The notes under the pieces are model-generated. The model saw nothing but the letters and a program-made list of their open reading frames with translations. It did not search any database and was not told the origin of the DNA. This document shows positions 9,327 through 17,507 of a DNA stretch of 42,840 nt, one piece after another. The position numbers and the translations under genes are program-made. Source of the stretch: Lysobacterales bacterium. GTDB lineage: Bacteria > Pseudomonadota > Gammaproteobacteria > Xanthomonadales > Rhodanobacteraceae. Where the stretch lies: assembly GCA_014338185.1 (NCBI GenBank), contig QUBV01000020.1, forward strand, positions 1-42,840, in the 5' to 3' direction. How positions within the stretch are numbered: the first letter of the stretch is position 1; every line of letters begins with the position of its first letter.

Positions 9327-9356
9327 GATGAGGGCACGGCAGTGCTCGCGCTGCCG
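9327..9356 (-). promoter_or_regulatory. 30-bp conserved leader hairpin, copy A
   Basis: These 30 bases are identical to 11699-11728 and sit 14 nt before the start codon of RCC1-like gene A. They contain inverted arms CGGCAG (9337-9342) and CTGCCG (9351-9356) around TGCTCGCG. The ribosome-binding site lies between hairpin and start codon. Identity is perfect although the surrounding sequence diverges, so selection or recent conversion has kept it. Confidence 0.6.
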
Positions 9357-9445
9357 AACCGTTGCGGTGGATCGGGATGAGTCCATGGGCGCGCAGGCAG
9401 GCCGCGGGACTTGGCCCGTGGCCCGCCACCGCAGCGTCGGTTGGC

Positions 9446-11683
9446 CTAGTCGAAGCCATCGGCGAACACCACGTCGCCGAGGCCGACCACGACCACGGGG
9501 GTGAGGCTGAAGCCCACCTGGCCATTGCCGAGTTGTCCGGAGTAGCCATCACCCCAGCACTTGAGTGCGCCTGCGGCGACGATGGCGCATTGATGCTGGG
9601 CCGCCGCACCCGTGGACAGCGCGCTCACGCCACCGACGCCCAGCGTGGCGACCGCAGTGTTGCGGCTCACGAAGCTGCCGTCGCCGAGCTGGCCATAGGC
9701 GTTTTCGCCCCAGCACTTGACCGTGCCTGCGGCGACGATGGCGCAGCTGTGCCACGCACCTGCCACCACCGCGCTCGCACCACCGGCGCCGATCACGTCG
9801 ACCGGGCTCGTGCCGTCGGTGAACGAACCATCGCCGAGCTGGCCCGCGGCGTTGTAGCCCCAGCACTTGAGGGCGCCGCCCGTGACTACGGCGCAGGCAT
9901 GCGCGTAGCCGGCGGCGATCGAGATGGCGCCACTGATGCCGCTCACCGGAGCCGGCAGGTGATGATCGACGGTGGTGCCATCACCGAGCTGGCCGTTGGA
10001 ATTGACTCCCCAGCATTGCACCGCGCCGCCGGCGAGCAGCGCGCAGCTGTGGCCGACGCCGGCGGCCACGGCGGTGGCACCGGTGATGCCGACCACGTCC
10101 ACCGCCACCGCACTGGCGTTGGTGCTGCCATCGCCCAGCTGTCCGAAGCTGTTGTCGCCCCAGCACTGGATGGCGCCAGCGGCCACCACCGCGCAGGTGT
10201 GGTTGATGCCGGCGACGATCGCGGTCGCGCCCGTGACACCCACCACGTCCACCGGCGACGACCGGCTGTCGGTGGTGCCGTCGCCAAGCTGTCCGTAGAA
10301 GTTGTCGCCCCAGCACTTGACCGTGCCATCGGCGATCAGGGCGCAGCTGTGGCCAGGACCCGTCACCACGACCGTCGCGCTGTGGATGCCCAGTGCCTCG
10401 ACCGGTACGAGGCTGCTGTCGGTGGTGCCGTTGCCGAGCTGTCCCTGCATGCCCGCTCCCCAGCACTTGACCGCACCGCCCACCACGCTGCAGGTGTGGA
10501 ATCCGCCGGTCGCGACCGACGTCGCCGCGTCGATGCCTTCCACATCCACCGCCTCAGCGTAGGTGGCGCCGATACCATTGCCCAGTTGGCCATCGTTGTT
10601 GTCACCCCAGCAGCGCACCACACCACCGGCGGCGCGCGCACAGGTGTGCATGTCGCCAACGGCCAATGCGTCGGCGCCGCTGATGCCGGCCACGTCCACC
10701 GGCAGCGGACTGTCGGTGACCGTGCCATCACCCAGCTGGCCGGTCGCGTTGTAGCCCCAGCACTTGATCGCGCCACCCGCCACCACGGCGCAGGTGTGCG
10801 ACAGGTCGGCCGCGATGGTGCTGGCACCGGTGATCCCGGCCACCGTGACGGGCGTGGCGCGGTCGGTGTAGGTGCCATCACCGAGTTGGCCATCGAAGTT
10901 GAGACCCCAGCAGCGGATCGCACCGCCCGCGACGATCGCGCAGGTGTGCATGGCACCGGCGAACAGCGCGGTGGCGCCACTCACTCCCACCACGTCCACT
11001 GCGGTCGGGCTGCTGGTGGTGGTGCCGTCGCCGAGTTGGCCGAAGGTGTTGGCACCCCAGCACTGCACGCTGCCTGCCGCGAGCAGCACGCAGGTGTGCA
11101 TCGCACCCGCGGCCACCGCGACCACGCCGCTGACCCCGATCACGTCGACCGCGACCGGACTGTCCGTGTTGCTGCCGTCGCCGAGTTGGCCTTGGCTGTT
11201 GCCACCCCAGCACTTGATCGTGCCGCCGGTCATGAGCGCACAACTGTGATAATCACCGCCCGTCACCGCTGTGGCGCCGGTGACGCCGAGCACATCCACC
11301 GCAAGCAACCTGCCGGTGGTGGTGCCATCACCCAACTGACCCATCAGATTGCCGCCCCAGCACTTGACCGCGCCGCCGCCGACCACGGCGCAGGTATGCT
11401 CCACGCCGGTCGCGAGCGCAGTCGCGCCACTGACGCCGACCACATCCACCGCCACCGTGCGGCGCTGGCTGCCGCCATCACCGAGTTGGCCCATGAGGTT
11501 GGCGCCCCAGCACTTGACCGTGGCCGCAGGCGTGATGGCGCAGTTGTGCCACCCGCCCGCATCCAGCTGGAGCGGACCGGCGGCACGTGCGGTGTTGATC
11601 CAGCTGCCACACCAGGCAAGCAGCATGAGCAGCAGCACGCGGCGAGCAAGCGCGCAGGGGAAACCTCGGGATGGACGGGACAT
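9446..11683 (-). CDS. Secreted RCC1-like double beta-propeller protein B, C-terminal VFADGFD tail
   Basis: 745 aa, paralogue of the adjacent protein A and organised in the same way. A signal peptide (RRVLLLMLLAWCGSWINTARAA) precedes 14 RCC1-type repeats with cores such as CWGANLMGQLGDG, each with paired cysteines, and the end is again GLGDVVFADGFD. Start 11683 (MSRPSRG) is preferred because CAGGAG stands 9 nt upstream and the N-terminus then aligns with protein A. An in-frame extension upstream (QREHCRALIQE) reads through the conserved leader hairpin; in A the same bases fall in another frame, so they are not protein-coding. The two genes probably arose by tandem duplication and share one transcription direction. 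Confidence 0.9.
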   Translation of the reverse strand: MSRPSRGFPCALARRVLLLMLLAWCGSWINTARAAGPLQLDAGGWHNCAITPAATVKCWGANLMGQLGDGGSQRRTVAVDVVGVSGATALATGVEHTCAVVGGGAVKCWGGNLMGQLGDGTTTGRLLAVDVLGVTGATAVTGGDYHSCALMTGGTIKCWGGNSQGQLGDGSNTDSPVAVDVIGVSGVVAVAAGAMHTCVLLAAGSVQCWGANTFGQLGDGTTTSSPTAVDVVGVSGATALFAGAMHTCAIVAGGAIRCWGLNFDGQLGDGTYTDRATPVTVAGITGASTIAADLSHTCAVVAGGAIKCWGYNATGQLGDGTVTDSPLPVDVAGISGADALAVGDMHTCARAAGGVVRCWGDNNDGQLGNGIGATYAEAVDVEGIDAATSVATGGFHTCSVVGGAVKCWGAGMQGQLGNGTTDSSLVPVEALGIHSATVVVTGPGHSCALIADGTVKCWGDNFYGQLGDGTTDSRSSPVDVVGVTGATAIVAGINHTCAVVAAGAIQCWGDNSFGQLGDGSTNASAVAVDVVGITGATAVAAGVGHSCALLAGGAVQCWGVNSNGQLGDGTTVDHHLPAPVSGISGAISIAAGYAHACAVVTGGALKCWGYNAAGQLGDGSFTDGTSPVDVIGAGGASAVVAGAWHSCAIVAAGTVKCWGENAYGQLGDGSFVSRNTAVATLGVGGVSALSTGAAAQHQCAIVAAGALKCWGDGYSGQLGNGQVGFSLTPVVVVGLGDVVFADGFD

Positions 11684-12016
11684 GGGGTCGAACTCCTGGA
11701 TGAGGGCACGGCAGTGCTCGCGCTGCCGCGCCTGTGGTTGCGTGAACACGGATGGCGTCGATCGCACGCGCGGGCGTGGCTACGCGCTGCACCGCGCGCA
11801 CTGCGCCTGTGGTGGCCGCATCACCGCTGCCGCGCCCGGGGTGGGGCCACGGGTGATGGCGCGCGCCGAACCGGACGCCAGTGGCCGCACGCGGTCGCAC
11901 TGCGCGTACGCGCCATTCGCGCACGCACCCGGGTGCGCGCGCAGCGGGAACCGCGATGCCTGCCTGGCGTTCGACCGGCGCCGGCCCGGTCTCGGGCCCG
12001 GACGCCCTGCACGGGC
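11684..12016. other. Gene-free stretch with leader hairpin and a 3' hairpin
   Basis: 333 bases between two leftward genes. It holds the conserved leader of RCC1-like gene B and, at 11983-11998, a 6-bp hairpin (GGCCCG / CGGGCC, loop GTCT) 18 bases past the stop of the upstream gene at 12017, a possible U-less terminator. Nothing else is supportable. Confidence 0.45.
11699..11728 (-). promoter_or_regulatory. 30-bp conserved leader hairpin, copy B
   Basis: Identical to 9327-9356 and placed 15 nt before the RCC1-like gene B start. The arms are CGGCAG (11709-11714) and CTGCCG (11723-11728). It could be an RNA hairpin controlling translation or a protein-binding operator. Confidence 0.6.
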
Positions 12017-12580
12017 TCAGTCGATGCTGGCGCGGTACGACGGGGTGCTGCTCCAGCAGTTGCCCGTAGCGTCGTCGATGGCGACCCAGAAGCGCGTGGC
12101 GGTGCCGAGGCTGCCGGCTGCGTAGTAGCTCCAGCCGCCGCCACCATCGTGGTGCTCGGCCATGCGCCAACCCGCGCCGAACTCGGCCACGCACTGCGCA
12201 TCGGCCTGGCTCGACGAGGTGAGTGCATCGCCGCGTACCGGTTGGGACAAGGCCACGCGGCCATGCGCCCAGCCGCGATGGAGATTCGTCGCGCCCTTGA
12301 GCGCCGGTGGCAGTGGCCAACGGTCGTCCGCCACACACAACACCGGCAGAGCCGCGCTGCACGCCGTATCGCCCTGGTACGCGTCGCAACTGGCGCCACC
12401 GATGCGCGGCTGACCGTGGCAACTCACGAGCACGATGCCCGATTGCCGCACCGGCGGCTCGCTCACGCCCCAGGTCATGCCCTTCTTGCCGGGAACAGGG
12501 GCGGGCGCCTCGACCGCGAGCTTGACGGTCGGCATCACCGCCGACCACGCCAACAGCACACTGAGCAAAATCGATTGCAT
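12017..12580 (-). CDS. Cys-rich secreted protein of unknown function
   Basis: 187 aa from ATG 12580. GAGG 8 nt upstream supports this start; a GTG at 12589 is the alternative. An N-terminal signal sequence (SILLSVLLAWSAVMPTVKLA) is followed by a Cys-rich part (SCHG, ASCDAYQ, TACSA, LCVADD) and then a compact C-terminal segment with 'CVAEFGAGWRMAEHHDG', 'WSYYAAG', 'RFWVAIDD' and 'GNCWSS'. The GW.MAE..DGG...FW..I.D..gNCW pattern resembles DUF1566/C-type-lectin-like modules in exported proteins; this is a weak inference. It has no FxxGFD tail. It lies upstream of the RCC1-like pair on the same strand, separated by 333 bp, so it is probably a separate transcript. Confidence 0.7.
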   Translation of the reverse strand: MQSILLSVLLAWSAVMPTVKLAVEAPAPVPGKKGMTWGVSEPPVRQSGIVLVSCHGQPRIGGASCDAYQGDTACSAALPVLCVADDRWPLPPALKGATNLHRGWAHGRVALSQPVRGDALTSSSQADAQCVAEFGAGWRMAEHHDGGGGWSYYAAGSLGTATRFWVAIDDATGNCWSSTPSYRASID

Positions 12581-12710
12581 GACTTGCACCTCGCCGCAGG
12601 AGTGGGAGCGTCACTGCAACGCTGCACCCCCGCGCCCGGGGTTGCGGCCACGCCGTGTCATGGCGCGGCGCGCGCGGCGATGATCGTGCCCGCGGGAACG
12701 CCATCGTCAC

Positions 12711-13223
12711 TCAGGCGCGGCGCGCATCGCCACCGATGCGCTCGCGCACGGCATCGGCGGCTGCACGGGTGGCGACGATGCCGGCCATCGCCGCGGCCAC
12801 GCCATGGCGCGGGCCACCGGCGCGTTCGAGATACTTGGGCAGGTCATCGAGCACATCCACGCGCCGCTGCGCGTAGTGCAGGTGCATGACCGGCGCATAC
12901 AGCGCCGGCACGCTGCCCTGGCAGGCGTGCTCCAGCAGTGCGTGCGGCACCGCGCGCATCCCCAGCGCATTGACCAGGAACATCACGTCGCCGCACCCAG
13001 TGCAGAAGTGACGTGACATCTGCTGCGTGGCATGCAGGTACTCGCCCAGCGGGCGCGAATTGGGCGCCACGCCCAGATCGCCGCTGCGCCAGGTCGAGGT
13101 CGCCACCACACTCGCACCGGTCAATTCGCGGCAGCCCTGGCAATGGCAGTACGCATGCATGAGCGGATTGCCGGTGGCGAGGATGCGACTGGCTCCGCAA
13201 TGGCAGGACAGCGACATGGGCAT
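12711..13223 (-). CDS. GFA/CENP-V zinc-binding domain protein
   Basis: 170 aa. The zinc ligands of the GFA fold are visible: CHCG near the start (about residues 6-9), CHCQGC (about 25-30) and FCTGCG (about 73-78). Family members include glutathione-dependent formaldehyde-activating enzyme (Gfa) and many proteins without proven activity, so the substrate is open. ATG 13223 is chosen because the CxCG motif follows at once; ATG 13217 would also work. The C-terminal 60 residues (DLPKYLERAGG...VRERIGGD) are helical and extend past the core domain. An S-formylglutathione hydrolase lies 14 kb away at 27190, but nothing here links the two genes. Confidence 0.82.
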   Translation of the reverse strand: MPMSLSCHCGASRILATGNPLMHAYCHCQGCRELTGASVVATSTWRSGDLGVAPNSRPLGEYLHATQQMSRHFCTGCGDVMFLVNALGMRAVPHALLEHACQGSVPALYAPVMHLHYAQRRVDVLDDLPKYLERAGGPRHGVAAAMAGIVATRAAADAVRERIGGDARRA

Positions 13224-13629
13224 GGCGAGCGACCCCTGGATGGCCAAGGCCGCAGTGTCGCGCCGTGGCGGCGCCGGGGCATCCACACATTTGTGGAGCA
13301 CGGGCCTGGCTCCGGATGAACGGCAGGAGTTCACCACGCGGACGGTATGGACCGGCGCGACCGCGACCCAACCGCGCGCGGCTCGGTCCGGACTTGACCC
13401 CGGTCAGGGCGCGCCAGTCCCGGAACGGCCACGCTGCCCATACGCAGCGGGTTGCAGGGGACGCGCGGCGCGATCACAAGGCATGCGTCGCACGATGCGG
13501 GCGCCACCAACGCGCAGCCGGGTTTGCCGGCGGCGCGGCCTGGCTGCCGCATGTGCCTCCCCAGCCACCGGCTGTGTTGCACCGCGGGCCGCGGCCTGCG
13601 TCCGTCATCGCTGCCAACAGGGGAACACC
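13224..13629. other. Gene-free divergent region
   Basis: 406 bases between the leftward GFA gene and the rightward beta-helix gene. Both promoters must lie here or in the flanks, but I see no clear hexamers, repeats or hairpins. GGGG at 13620-13623 can serve as ribosome-binding site for the ATG at 13630. Confidence 0.4.
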
Positions 13630-15048
13630 ATGATCCGCCATTCCATGTATTGCGCCATCGCGCTGGCACTGCCTTTGGCGATGCCCGCAACCGTCCTTGC
13701 CGACACCTGCCACGTCACCACCGCCGGCGATTCCGGCAACAGCGGCGCCGATTGGTCAGCGCCGCTGGACCTGCAGTCGGCGCTTGCCCTTTCCACGTGC
13801 AGCGAAATCTGGGTCGCTGCGGGCGTGTACACGCCGACGACCATTCCGGGAGCCACCAACGTGAGTTTCCGAATCGACCGCGAGGTGGCGATCTATGGCG
13901 GCTTCGCCGGCACCGAAACCGCGCGCGACGAGCGCGATCCGCGCAGCCACGTCACGGTGCTGTCGGGCGACATCGACAACGACGACGTCAACGACGATGG
14001 CAACGGCATCGCCGAGAGCTACTCCGACATCACCGGCAGCAACAGCAACCACGTGGTGTACCTGGACGGCGCCACGCTCCAGCCCATCACGGCGGCCACG
14101 GTGCTCGACGGCTTCACCATCACCGCGGGCTATGCCGACGGCGGAGCACAGTACGACTCCGGCGCGGGGCTGTACTGCCTGGGTACCGGTACCGCCGGCG
14201 CAGGCTGTACGCCGACGCTGGCGCAACTGGTGTTCAGCGGCAATCGCGCCGTGTCGTCCGGTGGCGCGGTGTTCAACGACGGCAGCGCTGGCGGCAACGC
14301 CAGCCCCACGTTCCGTAACGTGGATTTCCACGGCAACTTCGCCAGCCACGGCGGCGCGATGTACAACTTGGGCGAAGCCGGCAACAGCAGCCCGCTGCTC
14401 GACAGCGTGACCCTGCACGGCAACCGCGCGAACTTCAATGGCGCGGCAATCTACAACTACGGCGCGTCCAGCGGGCAGGCCAGCCCGACCCTGGTCAATG
14501 TCACCATCAACGACAACCACGGCCAATCCGGAGGCGGGCTGCTGAACTACTGCGGCAGCAGCGGCGCGAGCAGCCCGACGCTGACCAACGTCACGATCGT
14601 CGGCAACTTCGCCACGGTCGCGGGTGGCGGCTTGCGCAACTGGAGTTCGGGCGCGGGCTGCGTCGTGACACCGACGCTTCACAACGTGATCCTGTGGGGC
14701 AACATGCACCTGCAGATGTACAGCGAAAACGCCGTGCCCGTGGTGGGTCACAGCATCATCCAGGGTTCGGGCGGCAGCGGTGGCGCATGGGATGCCAACC
14801 TCGGCACCGACGCGGGCGGCAACCTCGACGCCGACCCCTTGCTCGGGCCGCTGCAGGACAACGGCGGCGGCCTGCCGACGCTGCTGCCCGGCGAACTGGG
14901 CAGCGCGATCGACAACGGCGATGCCAACGCGTGCCCGGCGCTCGACCAGCGCGGCATCGCGCGCCCGCAGGGCGCGGGCTGCGACATCGGCGCGGTCGAG
15001 GTGGTCCCCGACCGGATCTTCAGCGACGGCTTCGACGAATTGCCGTGA
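13630..15048 (+). CDS. Secreted parallel beta-helix protein, choice-of-anchor Q domain and FSDGFD tail
   Basis: 472 aa. The signal peptide (YCAIALALPLAMPATVLA) is followed by an early module IWVAAGVYTP...VAIYGGFAGTET, common at the start of right-handed beta-helix proteins. Repeated turns follow: SGNRAVSSGGAVFNDGS, HGNFASHGGAMYNLG, HGNRANFNGAAIYNYG. The end carries the choice-of-anchor Q motif DPLLGPLQDNGG...LDQRGIARPQGAGCDIGAVE and then DRIFSDGFDELP. Such helices often bind or cleave polysaccharide, but no catalytic residues are evident. It is the first of two beta-helix genes with the same C-terminal design (second at 17508). Its last 301 bases overlap the opposite-strand desaturase frame. 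Confidence 0.88.
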   Translation: MIRHSMYCAIALALPLAMPATVLADTCHVTTAGDSGNSGADWSAPLDLQSALALSTCSEIWVAAGVYTPTTIPGATNVSFRIDREVAIYGGFAGTETARDERDPRSHVTVLSGDIDNDDVNDDGNGIAESYSDITGSNSNHVVYLDGATLQPITAATVLDGFTITAGYADGGAQYDSGAGLYCLGTGTAGAGCTPTLAQLVFSGNRAVSSGGAVFNDGSAGGNASPTFRNVDFHGNFASHGGAMYNLGEAGNSSPLLDSVTLHGNRANFNGAAIYNYGASSGQASPTLVNVTINDNHGQSGGGLLNYCGSSGASSPTLTNVTIVGNFATVAGGGLRNWSSGAGCVVTPTLHNVILWGNMHLQMYSENAVPVVGHSIIQGSGGSGGAWDANLGTDAGGNLDADPLLGPLQDNGGGLPTLLPGELGSAIDNGDANACPALDQRGIARPQGAGCDIGAVEVVPDRIFSDGFDELP

Positions 15049-15851
15049 TCGCATGAACGCAGCGCCGCCGGGCCGAAGCGTATCGGCGGCGGCGCTGCAG
15101 CGACCTGCCCGAGGCGCCGCACCAGTTCCGGCAGGTGGCAGGTCGGCACCGCAGGGAACGCGTGGTGCTCGGCATGATGGAACATGCCCAGCGTGAGCCG
15201 CGCCAAAGCGCGCGAACGCGTGCTCGCGGCTGCACCGTGCGCGGCGTGCCCATCGCCGTGATGCACCATCCACGCACCGGGCAGCGCCGCCAGCAGGTTG
15301 GCAAGGTAGAACCAGGCGACCACGCGCTGCCATGCCGTGGCGTCGCTGCTCCAGATCCAGCCGTGCAGCAGCGCCACCAGCACGAGTTCGCCGCCGATCC
15401 AGCAGCGCAGCCGCAGCGACGCGCGCCGCCAGCCCGCGCGATGCACCGCGAACGGGTACAGCGGCGCGTGCAGCAATGCGCTCCACAGGCCGCGCCGCGC
15501 GATCGCGCCTTCGACGTCGTCGGCGGCCAGGCAGGCGCGGTGATGGTGCCGATGGGTCACCGCGATCGTGTGCAGCGCGCCGCCCAGCAGCAGGCTGAGC
15601 AGGCCGAGCACCACGTCATTGGCGCGGCCGCGCAGGCCGATCGCGTGATGGATCGCGCCGTGGGTGACGCGCAGGCTCGCGAGGAAGGTCGCGGCGCAGG
15701 CCAGCGCCGTGGCGGCGTGCTGCGCATGCCGCGCCGCGAGCGGGGCCAGCGCGAGAGCCACGACCGGCAGCGCCAGTTCGCGCAGCGTCTCGCGACGGCT
15801 CATCGCGACGAGGTCGCGCCATGGCACCTGGGCGCGCCGCGGCTCAGCCAT
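14748..15851 (-). CDS. Membrane fatty-acid desaturase-like protein, with a 3' extension overlapping the opposite gene
   Basis: Integral-membrane di-iron desaturase family (PF00487-like). Histidine boxes are HGAIHH, HRHHH and HHAEHHAFP. Hydrophobic spans surround them. The family-like part ends near 15055 (about residue 265); the frame has no stop until 14748, adding about 100 residues that are antisense to the conserved choice-of-anchor Q part of the neighbouring gene and look unstructured. Either the gene truly overlaps by 301 bp or an indel near 15050 has removed its natural stop. ATG 15851 overlaps the end of the DCC gene (ATGGCTGA), so the two are translationally coupled. Substrate unknown. 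Confidence 0.8.
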   Translation of the reverse strand: MAEPRRAQVPWRDLVAMSRRETLRELALPVVALALAPLAARHAQHAATALACAATFLASLRVTHGAIHHAIGLRGRANDVVLGLLSLLLGGALHTIAVTHRHHHRACLAADDVEGAIARRGLWSALLHAPLYPFAVHRAGWRRASLRLRCWIGGELVLVALLHGWIWSSDATAWQRVVAWFYLANLLAALPGAWMVHHGDGHAAHGAAASTRSRALARLTLGMFHHAEHHAFPAVPTCHLPELVRRLGQVAAAPPPIRFGPAALRSCDHGNSSKPSLKIRSGTTSTAPMSQPAPCGRAMPRWSSAGHALASPLSIALPSSPGSSVGRPPPLSCSGPSKGSASRLPPASVPRLASHAPPLPPEPWMML

Positions 15852-16221
15852 CGGCGTGGCCCTCGCGCCGGCGCCGGCGCAGGCCGGGTCGATGGGCGGT
15901 GAACCACAGGTAGATGCGCTCGAAGCAGCGCCTGGCGCGCGCATGGCGGCGCAGGGCGCGGGCCAGGTGATGCAACAGCGGCAGGCGCTCCCACAGCACC
16001 AGATGGGCCGCCAGCCCGACCTGCAGCGCGCCGCTGGCGTCGCGCACGTGCAGCAGCGCCAGCGCCGCGGCCAGATCGAAACCCTCACCGCGCAGCACCG
16101 CGGGACCGTCTGCCAGATTGCGCCAGCACACCGCAGCGGGCGCCACCAGGCGCCGATACAGCGCCACCTCGCGCCCGCACAGCGGACACTGACCGTCGTA
16201 GTACACCGTGATCGCCGCCAT
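15844..16221 (-). CDS. DCC-family (DUF393) thiol-disulfide oxidoreductase-like protein
   Basis: 125 aa. The family signature YYDGQCPLCGREV is near the N-terminus, giving the CPLC redox motif at about residues 10-13. The later VCWRNLADGP and WFTAHRPGLRRRR are also usual for the family. Start 16221 is preferred since GGAGG stands 5 nt upstream; an ATG at 16233 overlaps that site. Its stop lies inside the first codons of the desaturase, so the two proteins are made together. DCC proteins are often paired with membrane redox or lipid enzymes; that this one supplies electrons or thiol chemistry to the desaturase is an inference. Confidence 0.85.
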   Translation of the reverse strand: MAAITVYYDGQCPLCGREVALYRRLVAPAAVCWRNLADGPAVLRGEGFDLAAALALLHVRDASGALQVGLAAHLVLWERLPLLHHLARALRRHARARRCFERIYLWFTAHRPGLRRRRREGHADG

Positions 16222-16284
16222 CCCCGCCTCCATCGTTGCCACCACGGCAGCATCGGGGCGGCGCGCGGCGCGCGCTTCCGCTTG

Positions 16285-16352
16285 GATCAAGGCGGAACAG
16301 GTCGGGGCCGGCGTGCTGGTCGATCAAGCACTTGCGCACTTGCGCCTTGATC
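16285..16352. promoter_or_regulatory. Inverted GATCAAG repeats upstream of the DCC-desaturase operon
   Basis: Three copies of GATCAAG occur: 16285-16294 (GATCAAGGCG), 16322-16328 (GATCAAGC) and, inverted, 16343-16352 (CGCCTTGATC). The outer pair is a perfect 10-bp inverted repeat and the inner pair a 7-bp one. They lie 64-131 bases before the DCC start and just beyond the AraC-type regulator stop, so they could be an operator or a transcript-end hairpin. Confidence 0.4.
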
Positions 16353-16364
16353 AATCCGGAACCT

Positions 16365-17396
16365 TCAGGTCGGTTTCCGATCGGCTGCGCCGGCCTGATC
16401 GCGCCGGTAGCGACCCGGGACCTGGCCGGTGATCTCGCGGAAGGCGGCGTAGAAGGTCGACTGCGAGGTGAAGCCGACCGCGAGGCCGACCGACAGCACC
16501 GAGGCGGTCGGCTCGTCCAGCAGCATGCGCCGCGCGGCCTCGACCCGGTAGCCGCGCACGTAACGGGCGAAACCGTGGTCGAACTGCGTGTTGATGAGTT
16601 CGGACAACTGGTGCGGCGTGAGCCCGACGCGCGCGGCCAGCGCGGCCAGGCTCAGGTTCTCGTCGAGCCAGGCCTTGTCCTCCTCCATCACGCGGCGCAG
16701 GCGCAGGAGCGCCGCCTCGCGGTCGACGCGCGTGAGCGTGGACACCGCATACGCGGTCGCCACCGCCTCGGCCGCGCGTGCCGGCAGGTCCGGAAAGCGC
16801 AGCAGCAGGTACAGGGCCGCGAACAGGCCGGCGCCGATGAGGATCGCGTAGGTCACGCGAAACGCATGCAGGCCGATCCACGGCGAAGCCAGGCCGACCA
16901 GCAACACCAGCAGCGCGATGAGCGCGTGCGCGACGAACACACCGCGTTCGAGCCGGAAGCGCCGGCGCTGCGCACGCAGACGATGCGCAAGCACCGCGAG
17001 CCATGCCGCGCAGGCCACGCCACCGGCGAACGCGAGCGGCACGCCGATCGCGGCCGGCAGCACCCACGCCAATCCCACCGGCGCGAGCACGAGCACATGC
17101 CATGGGCGCTCGCTCTCGCGCGGCTGCAGGGCGCCGCGGAAGAACAGCAGGAACGCGGCCACCGCCACGTACAGGCCGGCCACGTAGGACGTCGATACCG
17201 GAACCTCGCCCGGCTGCAGCAAGGCGCGCCCATGCGCGAGCTGCAACGCCGCGAGCGTGGCCAGCAGCACCCAGCCGGCCACGCGCGCCAGCGGGGGCGG
17301 CTGCATGTCGGCGTACACGGTCGCGCCAGCCAGCGCGAGCAACACCGCCGCGCCCAGCGAAAACCCGACCATCAGCAGCGCCACCGATTCGATCAT
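16365..17396 (-). CDS. Membrane-bound AraC-family transcriptional regulator
   Basis: 343 aa. The first 220 residues hold about seven hydrophobic helices (from VALLMVGFSLGAAVLLALAG to TYAILIGAGLFAALYLLL). The C-terminal 110 residues are a two-HTH AraC DNA-binding domain (LSLAALAARVGLTPHQLSELIN, then SVLSVGLAVGFTSQSTFYAAFREITGQVPGRYR in two helices). Membrane-embedded AraC proteins sense signals in or across the inner membrane and act while tethered. It is divergent from the beta-helix gene at 17508 with 111 bp between the starts, so that gene is its most likely target. ATG 17396 begins the first helix. Confidence 0.9.
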   Translation of the reverse strand: MIESVALLMVGFSLGAAVLLALAGATVYADMQPPPLARVAGWVLLATLAALQLAHGRALLQPGEVPVSTSYVAGLYVAVAAFLLFFRGALQPRESERPWHVLVLAPVGLAWVLPAAIGVPLAFAGGVACAAWLAVLAHRLRAQRRRFRLERGVFVAHALIALLVLLVGLASPWIGLHAFRVTYAILIGAGLFAALYLLLRFPDLPARAAEAVATAYAVSTLTRVDREAALLRLRRVMEEDKAWLDENLSLAALAARVGLTPHQLSELINTQFDHGFARYVRGYRVEAARRMLLDEPTASVLSVGLAVGFTSQSTFYAAFREITGQVPGRYRRDQAGAADRKPT

Positions 17397-17507
17397 CGCG
17401 TCACCGGCCACCCGCGCAGGCACGCATCCTGCCACAGCGGCGCGGCCCGATTGGGAGGTTCGGCGCCGTCTTGCGTTATGGGGCCGGCCACGACCACTGG
17501 AATCACC

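Noticed and set aside
7100-11600. Regular repeats that could suggest a CRISPR or satellite array
   Set aside because: The unit is about 153 bp, degenerate at third positions and encodes RCC1 blades; there are no short identical repeats with unique spacers.
11684-11767. Longer N-terminus for RCC1-like protein B (QREHCRALIQE and upstream)
   Set aside because: The same bases before protein A lie in a different frame, and good ribosome-binding sites sit directly before the shorter starts.
9362-12889. Rightward 1175-codon open frame across the RCC1-like genes
   Set aside because: It is a shadow of the repeats on the opposite strand; its repeat pattern mirrors the 153-bp unit of the real genes.
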